DNA of 64,000 nt from Oceanospirillaceae bacterium (GCA_013215375.1 JABSRB010000017.1:46616-110615), one strand, 5' to 3'. Numbered from the stretch's first letter, positions 9,614-18,171 are shown. Translations and numbers: made by a program. The notes: generated by a model not told the origin, from the letters alone.

Positions 9614-10267
9614 ATGCTGAAAAAAGAACGCGCTGCTTTTATAGATCAACGTTTACAATCTCTATATCCCAATCCGCCTATTCCGCTAGATCACACCGAT
9701 TCATATAGTTTATTGGTTGCTGTATTACTCAGTGCTCAGTGCACGGATGCGCGGGTAAATACCGTAACACCGGCTTTATTTAAGCTAGCCAAAACACCGC
9801 AGAAGATGGCAGGCGTCGCTGTAGAGGAAATAAAAGCGATTATCAGACCCTGCGGATTATCACCGCAAAAGTCCAAGGCGATCAGTGTGCTTTCCAAGAT
9901 GTTGGTTGATCTGCATGGGGGAGAAGTGCCCGATAATTTTGCAGATTTAGAAGCGTTACCAGGGGTTGGTCACAAAACAGCCTCAGTAGTGATGAGCCAA
10001 GCATTTGGCCATCCTGCGTTTGCCGTTGATACACACATCCACCGTTTAGCGCAGCGCTGGGGATTAACTAATGGCAAAAACGTGCAGCAGACTGAGGCGG
10101 ATTTAAAAAAACTCTTTCCTAAAGATCGTTGGGTCGATATCCATTTACAATTTATTTATTATGCTCGTGAGCACTGTCAGGCCCGTAATTGCTTTGGCTT
10201 GGAGTGCGAGATTTGCAGTACTTGTTATCCCAAGCGAGTGAATAAGAAGATAGTGCTGAAGCCGTAA
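9614..10267 (+). CDS. nth: Endonuclease III (DNA glycosylase/AP lyase)
   Basis: A 217-residue base-excision repair enzyme that removes oxidised pyrimidines and cleaves the abasic site. The helix-hairpin-helix motif LPGVGHKTA carries the catalytic Lys, and the catalytic Asp is in FAVDTHIHR. The C-terminus has a cysteine cluster for a 4Fe-4S centre, but the spacing is odd. Five cysteines follow the pattern C-x4-C-x4-C-x2-C-x2-C, instead of the C-x6-C-x2-C-x5-C of E. coli Nth. The overall fold assignment is secure; how the cluster is held is not. The gene stands alone between two repeat regions. Confidence 0.95.
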   Translation: MLKKERAAFIDQRLQSLYPNPPIPLDHTDSYSLLVAVLLSAQCTDARVNTVTPALFKLAKTPQKMAGVAVEEIKAIIRPCGLSPQKSKAISVLSKMLVDLHGGEVPDNFADLEALPGVGHKTASVVMSQAFGHPAFAVDTHIHRLAQRWGLTNGKNVQQTEADLKKLFPKDRWVDIHLQFIYYAREHCQARNCFGLECEICSTCYPKRVNKKIVLKP

Positions 10268-10273
10268 GGGAAA

Positions 10274-10308
10274 GTCATAAGTCATAAGTCATAAGTCATA
10301 AGTCGTAA
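10274..10308. repeat. 7-bp tandem repeat (GTCATAA)x5
   Basis: Four perfect GTCATAA units followed by one GTCGTAA, just after the nth stop. It is the left arm of a composite cassette that continues through 10577. In rotation the reverse complement reads GACTTAT, which fits the GAC-start pattern of the other arrays in the window. Confidence 0.9.
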
Positions 10309-10318
10309 GATTAAAGAC

Positions 10319-10385
10319 TTTTTCACCACAGAGGACACGGAGGCGCTGCGTTACACAGAGAAAACATAAGACCTTTCTCTGTGTA
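10319..10385. repeat. Conserved block with 12-bp perfect hairpin inside repeat cassette 1
   Basis: The stretch CACCACAGAGGACACGGAGG with the following CGCTGCGTTACACAGAG recurs in inverted orientation at 18864-18903, with only a few changes. It ends in a perfect 12-bp stem (TACACAGAGAAA at 10352-10363, TTTCTCTGTGTA at 10374-10385) around a 10-base loop. The stem could act as a terminator for nth, although no T-run follows. The rest of 10386-10475 shows nothing recognisable. Confidence 0.75.
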
Positions 10386-10475
10386 TTGGGGGCATCTACG
10401 GTAAATAAAAAGGTCAGAGCAACAGGGTTAATTAGTTAGAAAAATCTTGTACAGCCGATTAATTTGGTGTGAACC

Positions 10476-10577
10476 GACTAAAGACTAAAGACTAAAGACT
10501 AAAGACTAAAGACTAAAGACTAAAGACTAAAGACTAAAGACTAAAGACTAAAGACTAAAGACTAAAGACTAAAGACT
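10476..10577. repeat. 7-bp tandem repeat (GACTAAA)x14.5
   Basis: About fourteen and a half uninterrupted, perfect GACTAAA units, ending 4 bases from the end of mgsA. This purity implies recent expansion by slippage. It forms the right arm of cassette 1. It is not a CRISPR: there are no spacers and the unit is 7 bases. Confidence 0.97.
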
Positions 10578-10580
10578 TCC

Positions 10581-11039
10581 CTAAACCCTACTGTCTAAAT
10601 AACTTTGATAATCAGGCACTAAATATTCATAGTCGCTTTCTATTAGCGGACTGCTGAACATGAAATCTGCCGAGGATGGAGTGCAGGCGACGGGGATGTT
10701 CCACACCGCGGCGAGGCGCAGTAGTGCTTTAATATCGGGATCGTGCGGTTGCGGGGAGAGTGGGTCCCAGAAAAACACTAAGATGTCGATATTGGCACTG
10801 GAGATATCGGCGCCGATTTGCTGATCGCCACCCATAGGGCCGCTGAGGTAACGTTTTATCTCACTTCCCAGCGCCTTTTCTAACAGTGCGCCGGTAGTGC
10901 CAGTGGCCACTAAATTGTGTTTCGAAAGTTGCTGCTGGCGAGCTTTACACCAGTTAATCAAAGTATCTTTCATGTTGTCATGTGCGACCAGCGCAATCGT
11001 TTTGGAGCTGCGCATCTGGCGTGCTACTTTGGCTTGCAT
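10581..11039 (-). CDS. mgsA: Methylglyoxal synthase
   Basis: Converts dihydroxyacetone phosphate to methylglyoxal and phosphate, a bypass of lower glycolysis when phosphate is short. Family motifs are IALVAHD near the N-terminus, GPMGGDQQ with the catalytic Asp, FFWDPL, and PHDPDIKALLRLA. I chose the Met whose start codon is at 11039 because it gives 152 residues, the length of E. coli MgsA, with GAGAG upstream; the frame stays open to 11108. The substrate DHAP is also the product of the adjacent OtnK/OtnC pair on the same strand, so the two may be functionally linked. Confidence 0.93.
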   Translation of the reverse strand: MQAKVARQMRSSKTIALVAHDNMKDTLINWCKARQQQLSKHNLVATGTTGALLEKALGSEIKRYLSGPMGGDQQIGADISSANIDILVFFWDPLSPQPHDPDIKALLRLAAVWNIPVACTPSSADFMFSSPLIESDYEYLVPDYQSYLDSRV

Positions 11040-11113
11040 AGAGTGATCTCTCATATCGCGATTGTAAGTTAAGTTCTGACACAATAGCGGATATTTAGCA
11101 TACAACAAAGTTT

Positions 11114-11758
11114 TTACTCCGCTAACTTGTGACCATATTTTACTAACAATTCATTAACCTTTTGTGACGGGATATCTCGACACTGTTGGTTTTTTAGAAT
11201 AATCGTCAATTTTGCGCTTTCCTCAAGCTCTTCAATAGCATACATAGCACTGGCTAAAGTAGCGGCGGAAACGATTGGGCCGTGATTTTCCATCAATACC
11301 CCGGCGGTAGATGCGGTGACAGCCTGAACGGCATCTGCAAGCTCTTGATCGCCGGGTGAAAAGTAGGGGACTCTGGCAACATGGCCCAAGCGTATATATA
11401 AATAAGGGGTCAAAGGGGGGAATAGCTCAGTTTCAGGTACATCTAAGCAGGAAAGTGCCGTAGCATAGGTGCTGTGTAAATGTACTACCGCATGGTCTTG
11501 GGGGCGTTGATCGTAGAATGCTTTGTGTAGAGCAAATTCCTTGGAGGGCTTCTCGCCGCTAAGCCAATTGCCCTCTTTGTCCAATACCGATAATTCATGT
11601 AACTCTAAAAAACCAATGCAAGAATTAGTCGGTGAAATTATAAAACCGGTTGCAGTGCGCACGCTTATGTTGGCTGAGGCGCCACCGGTCAAACCCCGCT
11701 CAAACATGGAGCGTCCGTAGCGTTGCATTTCTGTCTTGGCCTGTTGTTCGTTATACAT
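11114..11758 (-). CDS. otnC: Class II aldolase family, probable 3-oxo-tetronate 4-phosphate decarboxylase
   Basis: A 214-residue zinc enzyme of the class II aldolase/adducin family. The partner role to OtnK is decarboxylation of 3-oxo-tetronate 4-phosphate to DHAP and CO2. Zinc and catalytic motifs are visible: KPSKEFALH with the acidic residue, HLHSTYATA with the two His ligands, and ENHGP with the third. I start at the ATG at 11758, four bases after the otnK stop; a GTG at 11773 would overlap otnK. It forms a tight two-gene operon with otnK. Assignment to otnC rather than fuculose-phosphate aldolase rests mainly on this neighbour. Confidence 0.85.
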   Translation of the reverse strand: MYNEQQAKTEMQRYGRSMFERGLTGGASANISVRTATGFIISPTNSCIGFLELHELSVLDKEGNWLSGEKPSKEFALHKAFYDQRPQDHAVVHLHSTYATALSCLDVPETELFPPLTPYLYIRLGHVARVPYFSPGDQELADAVQAVTASTAGVLMENHGPIVSAATLASAMYAIEELEESAKLTIILKNQQCRDIPSQKVNELLVKYGHKLAE

Positions 11759-11762
11759 AGTA

Positions 11763-13037
11763 TTAAATTCCACGGGTATCGGTATTCATTATATTTAGCG
11801 CTTTAATGAAAAAGTCGGCATCACCAAAATTTCCTGATTTCAGGCTCAGAAGTAGCTCTGGGGTATTCCTAGGCTGTATCACCGGCACGCCTGGAGCGAT
11901 CGAGGGGCCTACAAAAAATTGTTTTAAATCTAGTGCTTGAGTCACTGCGCCGGAGGTTTCTCCCCCTGCGATAATTAAGCGCTGAATACCATTTTTCACG
12001 GCCTTTTGCGCTATTTCTGCAAAGTTTTTTTCGATAAGTGCCGCTAAATCTGCACCTAAGGTGTCTTGTAGCTCGCTAACTTTAGCGGGATCATCTGAGC
12101 TGTAAATTAGGCAAGGTTTTCCCTGCTGCTGTTGTATCCACTGCCAAATAGTGTCGCTGTTGATATCACCCTTAAATAACGCAGTCGGGTCAACTTGATA
12201 ACAGGCATGTGTCTTGGCAAACACCTTAACTTGCTCGCGGGTCGCCACTGAACAGCTGCCGGCAATCACCAATGTAGGCGCACTACCTGAGAACATGGAT
12301 GACGTTTGCTCGGTGTTATTAGCTTGAGCGTGTATCCTAGCCAGTGGCTCAGCAAGGCCGGAACTGCCACTTAAAAATGGATAATCTGCAAACGCCTGCA
12401 CAATAGTATCGGCGTGAGCATCATTGAAATGATCGACCACCAAATATTGGAACCCCGGATAGTCTTGCAACTGCATTTTAATACTCTGGGAGCCTTGATC
12501 TAAGGTGTGATGAGTAATATTAAACGCCTTTCCCTGTCCCTGTTGTTCAATTAAGGACATCAGATTGGATTCCTTCATCGGTGTTAATGGGTGCGAGCGC
12601 ATACTGGAGTGCTCAATAGGAACGCCGTTAACAAATAAGTGGCCTAGATAGACAGTGCGACCATTAACCGGCAATGCCGGTGAAATGATGACATTATCCA
12701 TATCAAGGGTTTTAAGCACCGCATCGATCACCGGCCCAATGTTGCCATCACTAGTGGAGTCGAAGGTTGAGCAATATTTAAAGTAGAGTTGTTTTGCCTG
12801 TAGCGTATTGTAAAGCCAGTCAAAACAGGCCAGCGATTGTGACACTGCTTGGGCTACTGTTATTGTTCGTGATTTTAAGGCGATAACCAGCGCTTGGGTG
12901 TCTGGGTCAGGCCGCCAATCTTTGGCGGGGATGCCATCACACATTTCGGTTTTAAGGCCGCCTTTTACCAAAAAAGAAGCCATATCACTGGCTCCAGTGA
13001 AATCATCAGCTACACAGCCGATGCATAATTGCGACAT
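11763..13037 (-). CDS. otnK: Four-carbon acid sugar kinase (3-oxo-tetronate kinase, DUF1537)
   Basis: A 424-residue kinase of the DUF1537 family, which phosphorylates oxo-tetronates or tetronates in the catabolism of threonate and erythronate. The N-terminal substrate domain begins CIGCVADDFTGASDMA, and the C-terminal nucleotide domain carries LIIAGGETSGAV. The start at 13037 has GGAG 7 bases upstream and gives the family's usual length; the frame is open to 13100. Upstream lies a near-palindromic site, AATGTATACGTT, shared with the TRAP operon at 15219, so the divergent GntR gene probably controls both. Confidence 0.92.
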   Translation of the reverse strand: MSQLCIGCVADDFTGASDMASFLVKGGLKTEMCDGIPAKDWRPDPDTQALVIALKSRTITVAQAVSQSLACFDWLYNTLQAKQLYFKYCSTFDSTSDGNIGPVIDAVLKTLDMDNVIISPALPVNGRTVYLGHLFVNGVPIEHSSMRSHPLTPMKESNLMSLIEQQGQGKAFNITHHTLDQGSQSIKMQLQDYPGFQYLVVDHFNDAHADTIVQAFADYPFLSGSSGLAEPLARIHAQANNTEQTSSMFSGSAPTLVIAGSCSVATREQVKVFAKTHACYQVDPTALFKGDINSDTIWQWIQQQQGKPCLIYSSDDPAKVSELQDTLGADLAALIEKNFAEIAQKAVKNGIQRLIIAGGETSGAVTQALDLKQFFVGPSIAPGVPVIQPRNTPELLLSLKSGNFGDADFFIKALNIMNTDTRGI

Positions 13038-13077
13038 GGGAATACTCCGTATATGGTATAATATTAACTTAAGTGCT

Positions 13078-13089
13078 AATGTATACGTT
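13078..13089. promoter_or_regulatory. Candidate GntR operator AATGTATACGTT
   Basis: A 12-base motif centred on GTATAC, between otnK and the divergent GntR gene. The exact reverse complement occurs at 15117-15128 in front of the TRAP operon. FadR-type GntR proteins bind short palindromes of this kind. Confidence 0.6.
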
Positions 13090-13139
13090 ATAAAATACAT
13101 AATGTGATTTTATAAAGCAACACCAAAGGGATAGCGATA

Positions 13140-13796
13140 GTGACAAAAAAGAATAAACTCTCTAGCCAAGTGTTCCTGAAGTTACGGCGGATGGTGTTAG
13201 ACAATGAATTAAAAGTAGGCAGCTATTACCTGGAACAGGAGCTTGCTGAGCAATTAGGTGCTTCGCGAACGCCACTGCGCGAGGCAGCAATTCGTTTAGA
13301 GCAGGAAGGTTTATTGGAAATAGTACCTAGGCGCGGTATTTTTATCAAACCTATTCTAGCGCCGGAAATGTCCGAAATTTACCAAGTATTATCTTGGTTA
13401 GAAACGGCCGCTATTACTATCGCCTGCCAGCAGCCGGTAAAAGCCAGTAAAATTGCTGAGCTTGAGGCCGTTGCCGATAATATGATCAAAGCTCTAGAAA
13501 ACAACGATCTGGATACTTGGGCAGAGAACGATACCCGCTTTCATCAAATATTGGTGGGTCTGTCTAACAATTCAGAGTTGATTCGCCTAGTGAATAGTTA
13601 CTGGGAGAAAACCAACCGCGCGCGGATGTTAACCTTGCGTATTCGCAACCCGCCAGTACGCTCTTCCCAAGAGCACAGCCAAGTGATAGAGGCCCTAAAA
13701 AAGGGTGATGTGGAAGCTGCCGTTAAGATTAACAGCCAGCATAGATCAAGGGCTTCAGGCGAACTGACGGATCTTCTTGAAGTATTAAACCCTTAA
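13140..13796 (+). CDS. GntR-family regulator (FadR/FCD type)
   Basis: A 218-residue transcription factor. The N-terminal winged helix-turn-helix (about residues 5-70) includes LAEQLGASRTPLREAAIRLE and the recognition wing PRRGIF. The rest is an all-helical FCD ligand domain. It starts with GTG, with AAAGGG 9 bases before it. It is divergent from otnK-otnC, and a matching operator is found in front of both otnK and the TRAP genes at 15219. The likely effector is an acid sugar or pathway intermediate. Repression rather than activation is inferred from the operator's position just downstream of a candidate -10 box at 15101. Confidence 0.9.
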   Translation: MTKKNKLSSQVFLKLRRMVLDNELKVGSYYLEQELAEQLGASRTPLREAAIRLEQEGLLEIVPRRGIFIKPILAPEMSEIYQVLSWLETAAITIACQQPVKASKIAELEAVADNMIKALENNDLDTWAENDTRFHQILVGLSNNSELIRLVNSYWEKTNRARMLTLRIRNPPVRSSQEHSQVIEALKKGDVEAAVKINSQHRSRASGELTDLLEVLNP

Positions 13797-13856
13797 CAGC
13801 CGGTTGGGAGAGAGGCCGCTAGGGAATGGCAGGACTCTGATTGCTATCCTATCCGA

Positions 13857-14864
13857 CTATAAATTTCCGATCTGTTCAAGCCAAGTAATCAGCTGCTCAA
13901 TTAATCCGGTAGCAGTGGGGCTTTGCGCCGCGTATTTGCGCCAAATAGGCAAAGCTCTGCGCCTAGCTTCGACCCGCTGTGACGGTGGCCAATTAGAGAC
14001 TTTCACACCACTATCTTGTATCTCCTGCATGGTGCGCATTAAATTTAAATCGAAGTAGAGCTGTAAACTCTGTTGCCATCTAGCCAGTGCTTTCGTGACG
14101 ACTTGTTGCTGCACAGGGCTAATTGAATCCCAAGCCTGCTGATTGACTACAAAGTCTAATAGCGGCATAGAGTGGAACCCGGGGAAATTGGTATATTTGT
14201 TGTGTTGATAAAGTCCCTCTTTATAATTCACCACCAGATTAGAATAATCTGCCAGCGATATTTGTTTCTTTTTCAGGGCTTTATCTACTTGGTTAACATC
14301 GATTAATCTGGGCTTCGCGCCGATCATTTTAAAGTAGTCAAACACCATCCCAGGTGGCGTGCGCAAGCGTTGACCGACGAAGTCGTCAATGCTATTGAGG
14401 GAAGAGTTGCTCACCATCGACTCCATGGGGCTGACCATATAACCGAGCAGTTTTAAATCGAATTGGTGATAACTATGCTCTAAATATTTAATACCTTGCT
14501 CTTCATTAAGCCAGCGATAGTATTCTCTTGGCTGGTTCCAAGCGGTGACCAAATCTCCCATGATGGCAAATACCGGATCGGCTGCTCCCCAGTATTGTGG
14601 ACTCATAAACAGCCCTTGAATGATGTTTCTACGCGTGGCATTAAACCCGGAACGGATAGGAACGAAGCCTTTAGGTGGGAGTACTTCAATGATTAATTGG
14701 TGATGGGTATTGGCGGCAACTTCTAAGGCAAAAGATTGTTCAAACTCTAATTGGATGCTGCCAGCGAGTTTATCGGATTGAATCTTCCAATGCGTCACTT
14801 GGGCTTGCAACGCAGCAGTAGAGATAAAACAGCTCACCAACAAAAAAATACATTGTTTCAACAT
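13857..14864 (-). CDS. Orphan TRAP transporter substrate-binding protein (DctP type)
   Basis: A 335-residue periplasmic binding protein of the TRAP DctP family. A signal peptide (MLKQCIFLLVSCFISTAALQ) precedes the two-lobed domain, and LRTPPGMVFDYFKMIGA matches the conserved ligand-arginine region. No DctQ or DctM gene accompanies it on this strand; the nearest TRAP set is the divergent dctPQM at 15219-18171, which has its own, clearly different binding protein. It may be an alternative receptor for that transporter or a sensor component. The C-terminus ends about 60 bases from the convergent GntR gene. Confidence 0.85.
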   Translation of the reverse strand: MLKQCIFLLVSCFISTAALQAQVTHWKIQSDKLAGSIQLEFEQSFALEVAANTHHQLIIEVLPPKGFVPIRSGFNATRRNIIQGLFMSPQYWGAADPVFAIMGDLVTAWNQPREYYRWLNEEQGIKYLEHSYHQFDLKLLGYMVSPMESMVSNSSLNSIDDFVGQRLRTPPGMVFDYFKMIGAKPRLIDVNQVDKALKKKQISLADYSNLVVNYKEGLYQHNKYTNFPGFHSMPLLDFVVNQQAWDSISPVQQQVVTKALARWQQSLQLYFDLNLMRTMQEIQDSGVKVSNWPPSQRVEARRRALPIWRKYAAQSPTATGLIEQLITWLEQIGNL

Positions 14865-15077
14865 AGGGAATAAAGTCTTCTGCTAGCAGCTGTTATAGAC
14901 ACTCATTAAGAAGGCTATCTACCATGACAGTTTCTGATTATAGAATGAGATTACGAGCATGTTAGCAGCAGTGCAAACTGAGAATCCATGCGATTTTGTC
15001 CAATTTTATTGATCAATTTCATTTTATTGTTAATCAATTACCTACCCTCCTAGTATTAACGAAATCTAGAAACACTA

Positions 15078-15106
15078 TTGACATTTAATGGCAAATAGTC
15101 AATTAT
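15078..15106 (+). promoter_or_regulatory. Candidate dctPQM promoter
   Basis: A perfect -35 box TTGACA (15078-15083) is followed after 17 bases by AATTAT, a moderate -10. The GntR operator begins 10 bases further on, a position suited to repression. Confidence 0.5.
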
Positions 15107-15116
15107 TGGATTTATT

Positions 15117-15128
15117 AACGTATACATT
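15117..15128. promoter_or_regulatory. Candidate GntR operator AACGTATACATT
   Basis: Exact reverse complement of the site in front of otnK (13078-13089). It lies just after the candidate promoter of dctPQM, about 90 bases from the dctP start. Confidence 0.6.
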
Positions 15129-15218
15129 AAATAATACGTTGATAGCTATTCTGATTTAAAGATGACTGCACAGCTTAGAAGTGCCTTGTAGTCGCCCCAA
15201 AAATTTAGGAGTTTTACC

Positions 15219-16223
15219 ATGAAAATAATAAATAAAAGTATACTGGCGGTAGGTGCCATTTTTGCACTGTCAGCGGGTTCGGTTGCCGCGACAGAAATAC
15301 TGCGTTTTAGTCACACAGATAATCCCGGTGGATCACGACAGGCCGCAGCAGAAGTATTCGCTGAGAAAGTAGGTGAATATACTGAAGGTCGTTACAAAAT
15401 TCGTATCTATCCTTCAGGGCAGCTAGCTAATGATCCCAAGGCCATTGAACAGCTACAACTAGGGGGTGTGGATTTTACCGTATCAGCAACCGGTAGTTAT
15501 GCCACCCACTTGCCATCGCTGAACCTCACATCAATGCCCTTTTTGGTTGATACCTATGAGCAGGGCTGGGAGCTTTATGACAACTCAGCCTGGCTAAAAA
15601 ATGAATTCAGCAAGTTGCCGGAAAAAGGTTTTCGGGTGCTGTCTACTTGGGAAGCTGGCTTTCGCAGTTTTACCACTAGAGACCCATTAAACAGTCCTGC
15701 GGATGCTGTCGGTGAGAAAATGCGTGTCTATCCCAATGATATGATTCGCTGGACGATGGAAGCGATAGGTTTCCAAACAGTAGTGATGCCGATCACTGAT
15801 GTGTATTTAGCGATTCAGCAGGGGACGGTTTCTGGTCAGGAAAATCCGGTTGATACTATTAAGTCACTACGCTTTAACGAAGTAGCGCCTAACATCACCT
15901 TGACGCGTCATGTATATAGCCCACTCCCCCTAACGGTTTCTGAGGCGACTTGGCAGAAAATTTCCGCTGAAGATAAGAAGCATTTTCTTAAAGCAGCTGC
16001 AGAAGCCTCTGCGTTCTCACGTGATCTCGTGAAAAACTCAGTTAATAGTCAGCTGGAAGCGATGAAGGCAGAGGGCGCTAATGTAACTGTGCCTGTGATT
16101 GGTCCATTTAGAGACGCGGTAGCTTCGGTCTACAAGAAAGCGCGTGATGTGTACGGTGCAGAAGAGGTTGATAAGATCTTGGCAGATGCCGCCGCTATTC
16201 GTAAAGCACTACCTGCCCAGTAA
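15219..16223 (+). CDS. TRAP transporter substrate-binding protein DctP
   Basis: A 334-residue periplasmic receptor of a TRAP transporter. It has a signal peptide (MKIINKSILAVGAIFALSAGS, cleaved near VAAT) and the DctP fold signatures: FAEKVGEYTEGRYKIRIYPSGQL at the N-lobe (positions about 46-68), and VYPNDMIRWTMEAIGF plus the loop VSGQENPVDTIKS further on. AGGAG precedes the ATG. The membrane genes dctQ and dctM follow. Operator sharing with otnK suggests the ligand is a four-carbon acid sugar or a relative, but the ligand cannot be read from the sequence. A stem-loop follows the stop. Confidence 0.93.
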   Translation: MKIINKSILAVGAIFALSAGSVAATEILRFSHTDNPGGSRQAAAEVFAEKVGEYTEGRYKIRIYPSGQLANDPKAIEQLQLGGVDFTVSATGSYATHLPSLNLTSMPFLVDTYEQGWELYDNSAWLKNEFSKLPEKGFRVLSTWEAGFRSFTTRDPLNSPADAVGEKMRVYPNDMIRWTMEAIGFQTVVMPITDVYLAIQQGTVSGQENPVDTIKSLRFNEVAPNITLTRHVYSPLPLTVSEATWQKISAEDKKHFLKAAAEASAFSRDLVKNSVNSQLEAMKAEGANVTVPVIGPFRDAVASVYKKARDVYGAEEVDKILADAAAIRKALPAQ

Positions 16224-16237
16224 TCACTGGCAAGTCT

Positions 16238-16255
16238 GGCGCATATAATTGCGCC
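16238..16255 (+). other. Stem-loop after dctP
   Basis: GGCGCA-TATAAT-TGCGCC, a six-pair perfect stem that G-T pairing can extend, 14 bases after the dctP stop and before dctQ. No T-run follows, so it is more likely to protect the dctP message or attenuate downstream transcription than to terminate fully. Confidence 0.6.
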
Positions 16256-16360
16256 GGGCATCTTTAGCTATATTTAGCACAAAATTCAGAGAAAAAGCGT
16301 GGCTCAGTGCAAGGCTTGTTAGCTTTGTCACTAAAGTTGGCGACGTTTCGAGGAATAATT

Positions 16361-16891
16361 ATGGACTATAGGCTGCACTATCCAGCGCCGTTAAGATGGC
16401 TGAGCAGCATCGTGGATTTTGCCTTGATGTTGGCGGGGTTTTCGATAATCTCGCTGGTTTTTATTAATGCGCTATTGCGTGGGGCGGCGGGGTTTGATCT
16501 GGCCTGGTCGTTGGAAGTAACCGCCTTCCTGTTGTTGTGGAGTACCTTCGTCGGCTGCGCGGCAGCGATGTCACGCGGTGCTCACATGCGTGTTACCGAA
16601 GTGGTGGAAAAGTTAATGCCCGCTACTATGCAGCGCTACCTGTCGATTATCATTGATATTGTGATTGCCTTGGTGCTGTTGAGTTTGATTAAAGTGGGCT
16701 ATCAGATATCTGCGCACACTTGGGCTCAGACGACCACCGTGCTCTATTGGCCGGTTGGTTTACTCTATGCGTCGATGCCCGTGGGCATGTTGCTGAGTTT
16801 GATTTTTCATCTTTACAATTTTTTCTGGGATATTAAGCATAAACCACTTCCCGGGGCACATCGAAGCGATGGGCCGGAGGAGCCGTTATGA
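16361..16891 (+). CDS. TRAP transporter small permease DctQ
   Basis: A 176-residue membrane protein with four predicted helices, the small subunit that supports DctM. The start at 16361 (MDYRLHYPAPLRWL) is preferred because GAGGAA lies just upstream; the frame is open to a GTG at 16307. Conserved features include SLEVTAFLLLWSTFVGCAAA and RGAHMRV in the middle. The stop overlaps the dctM start in an ATGA, so the two are translationally coupled. Confidence 0.9.
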   Translation: MDYRLHYPAPLRWLSSIVDFALMLAGFSIISLVFINALLRGAAGFDLAWSLEVTAFLLLWSTFVGCAAAMSRGAHMRVTEVVEKLMPATMQRYLSIIIDIVIALVLLSLIKVGYQISAHTWAQTTTVLYWPVGLLYASMPVGMLLSLIFHLYNFFWDIKHKPLPGAHRSDGPEEPL

Positions 16892-18171
16892 TTTTACTCT
16901 TTGTAGTCTTTGTCTTTTTGACCACTGTATTTTTAGGAGTGCCGCTCGTATGGGCGATTTTGTTGACGGCAATATTGCCGATTATCGTCTTTGACTTAGG
17001 TTTTCCGCTGCAGGCGCTCTATCTTAATTTTATCGGTGGGGTTGAACCCAATCACTTTTTGGCTATCCCTCTTTTCATTGTGGCTGGTGAGTTAATGAGC
17101 CGCGGTGGGGTCGGGATGCGTATTATTGGCTTTGCCAAAGCGGCTTTTGGCTTTATGCCGGGTGGCTTAGGCATGGTTGTGGTCGGTGCCTCGATGATCT
17201 TTGGTGGCATCTCTGGATCGGCGATTGCCGACAGTGCCGCGATCGGCTCAGTGATGATCAAAAACATGGTCAAAGAGGGTTACGACAAAGGATTTTCCGC
17301 AGGTCTAGTGGCCGCTGCCGGTACTATTGGCATCATAATACCCCCCTCAATTCCGCTGTTGATCTACGGTTTTGTGGCTAATGTTTCGGTGGCAGACCTG
17401 TTTTTAGCCGGCATGATTCCCGGATTGATCTTCGGCCTTTGCTTCATGGTGGTCTGCTATCGAGTCGGTAAATCAACGGGCTGTGATCCAGGTGGTCGTA
17501 CTACCTCGCGCCGCGAGCTGTGGAATTCTTTTGTCGGTACTTCGCCGGCGCTGTTTATGCCGATACTTATTTTAGGGGGCATCTTTTCCGGTTGGGTAAC
17601 GCCGACGGAAGCGGCGGCACTGGCAGTGGTATACGGCCTAATAGTCACCATCTTTGTCTACCGCGACTTTAAAATAGCAGACTTGCCGAGCTTAATAGTC
17701 GATTCCTTTGTGACTAGTGCGGTCGTTATGGTGGTGATTGGCGCGACCAGTGTCTTAGGTTGGTTGATCACGTTAGAGCAGATGCCACAGATTATGGCTG
17801 GTTTTGTGCAAGAGTTTTCTGACGGACCCTGGATGTTTTTACTTTTAGTCAACATCGTTTTGTTGTTATTGGGCTTGGTCTTGGATCCTGTCCCAGCGAT
17901 ACTGTTGACGGCACCACTGTTTTTGCCGACTGCGCAATTGTACGGCATAGATCCGGTACATTTGGGTATTATCATGACCTGTAACGTAGCAGTGGGGCTC
18001 TTTACTCCGCCGGTGGGTGCTACTTTGTACGTAGCATCGCGAATCTCTGGGGTCGGGGTATTATCTATCGCGCGTAAAATGGGAGCGCTGTATACGGTGG
18101 CAATTTTAGCACTGCTACTGGTTACTTATATTCCAGCGGTATCAATGACCATGGTGCACTTGTTCCGCTAG
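16888..18171 (+). CDS. TRAP transporter large permease DctM
   Basis: A 427-residue integral membrane protein, the transport-competent subunit that couples uptake to sodium ions. It has about 12 hydrophobic segments and the family motifs GGISGSAIADSAAIGS and IIPPSIPLLIYG. The C-terminal half carries LFTPPVGATLYVAS. It overlaps dctQ by four bases. The TAG stop codon is the start of repeat copy B (CTAGGAGG...), so the repeat begins exactly where translation ends. Confidence 0.95.
   Translation: MILLFVVFVFLTTVFLGVPLVWAILLTAILPIIVFDLGFPLQALYLNFIGGVEPNHFLAIPLFIVAGELMSRGGVGMRIIGFAKAAFGFMPGGLGMVVVGASMIFGGISGSAIADSAAIGSVMIKNMVKEGYDKGFSAGLVAAAGTIGIIIPPSIPLLIYGFVANVSVADLFLAGMIPGLIFGLCFMVVCYRVGKSTGCDPGGRTTSRRELWNSFVGTSPALFMPILILGGIFSGWVTPTEAAALAVVYGLIVTIFVYRDFKIADLPSLIVDSFVTSAVVMVVIGATSVLGWLITLEQMPQIMAGFVQEFSDGPWMFLLLVNIVLLLLGLVLDPVPAILLTAPLFLPTAQLYGIDPVHLGIIMTCNVAVGLFTPPVGATLYVASRISGVGVLSIARKMGALYTVAILALLLVTYIPAVSMTMVHLFR

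Larger units (their letters stand above)
14865..15218. other. Divergent promoter region between the orphan binding protein and dctPQM
   Basis: A 354-base AT-rich intergenic stretch. It holds the candidate dctP promoter, the GntR operator described separately, and AGGAG just before the dctP start. Nothing else is recognised in it. Confidence 0.6.

Noticed and set aside
10476..10577. CRISPR-like or other repeat array
   Set aside because: The unit is 7 bases with no spacers, and no cas genes are present; it is a simple tandem repeat.
13804..14058. Plus-strand frame after the GntR gene
   Set aside because: It overlaps the orphan TRAP receptor gene on the other strand, which has a signal peptide and the DctP motif; the plus-strand product has no features.
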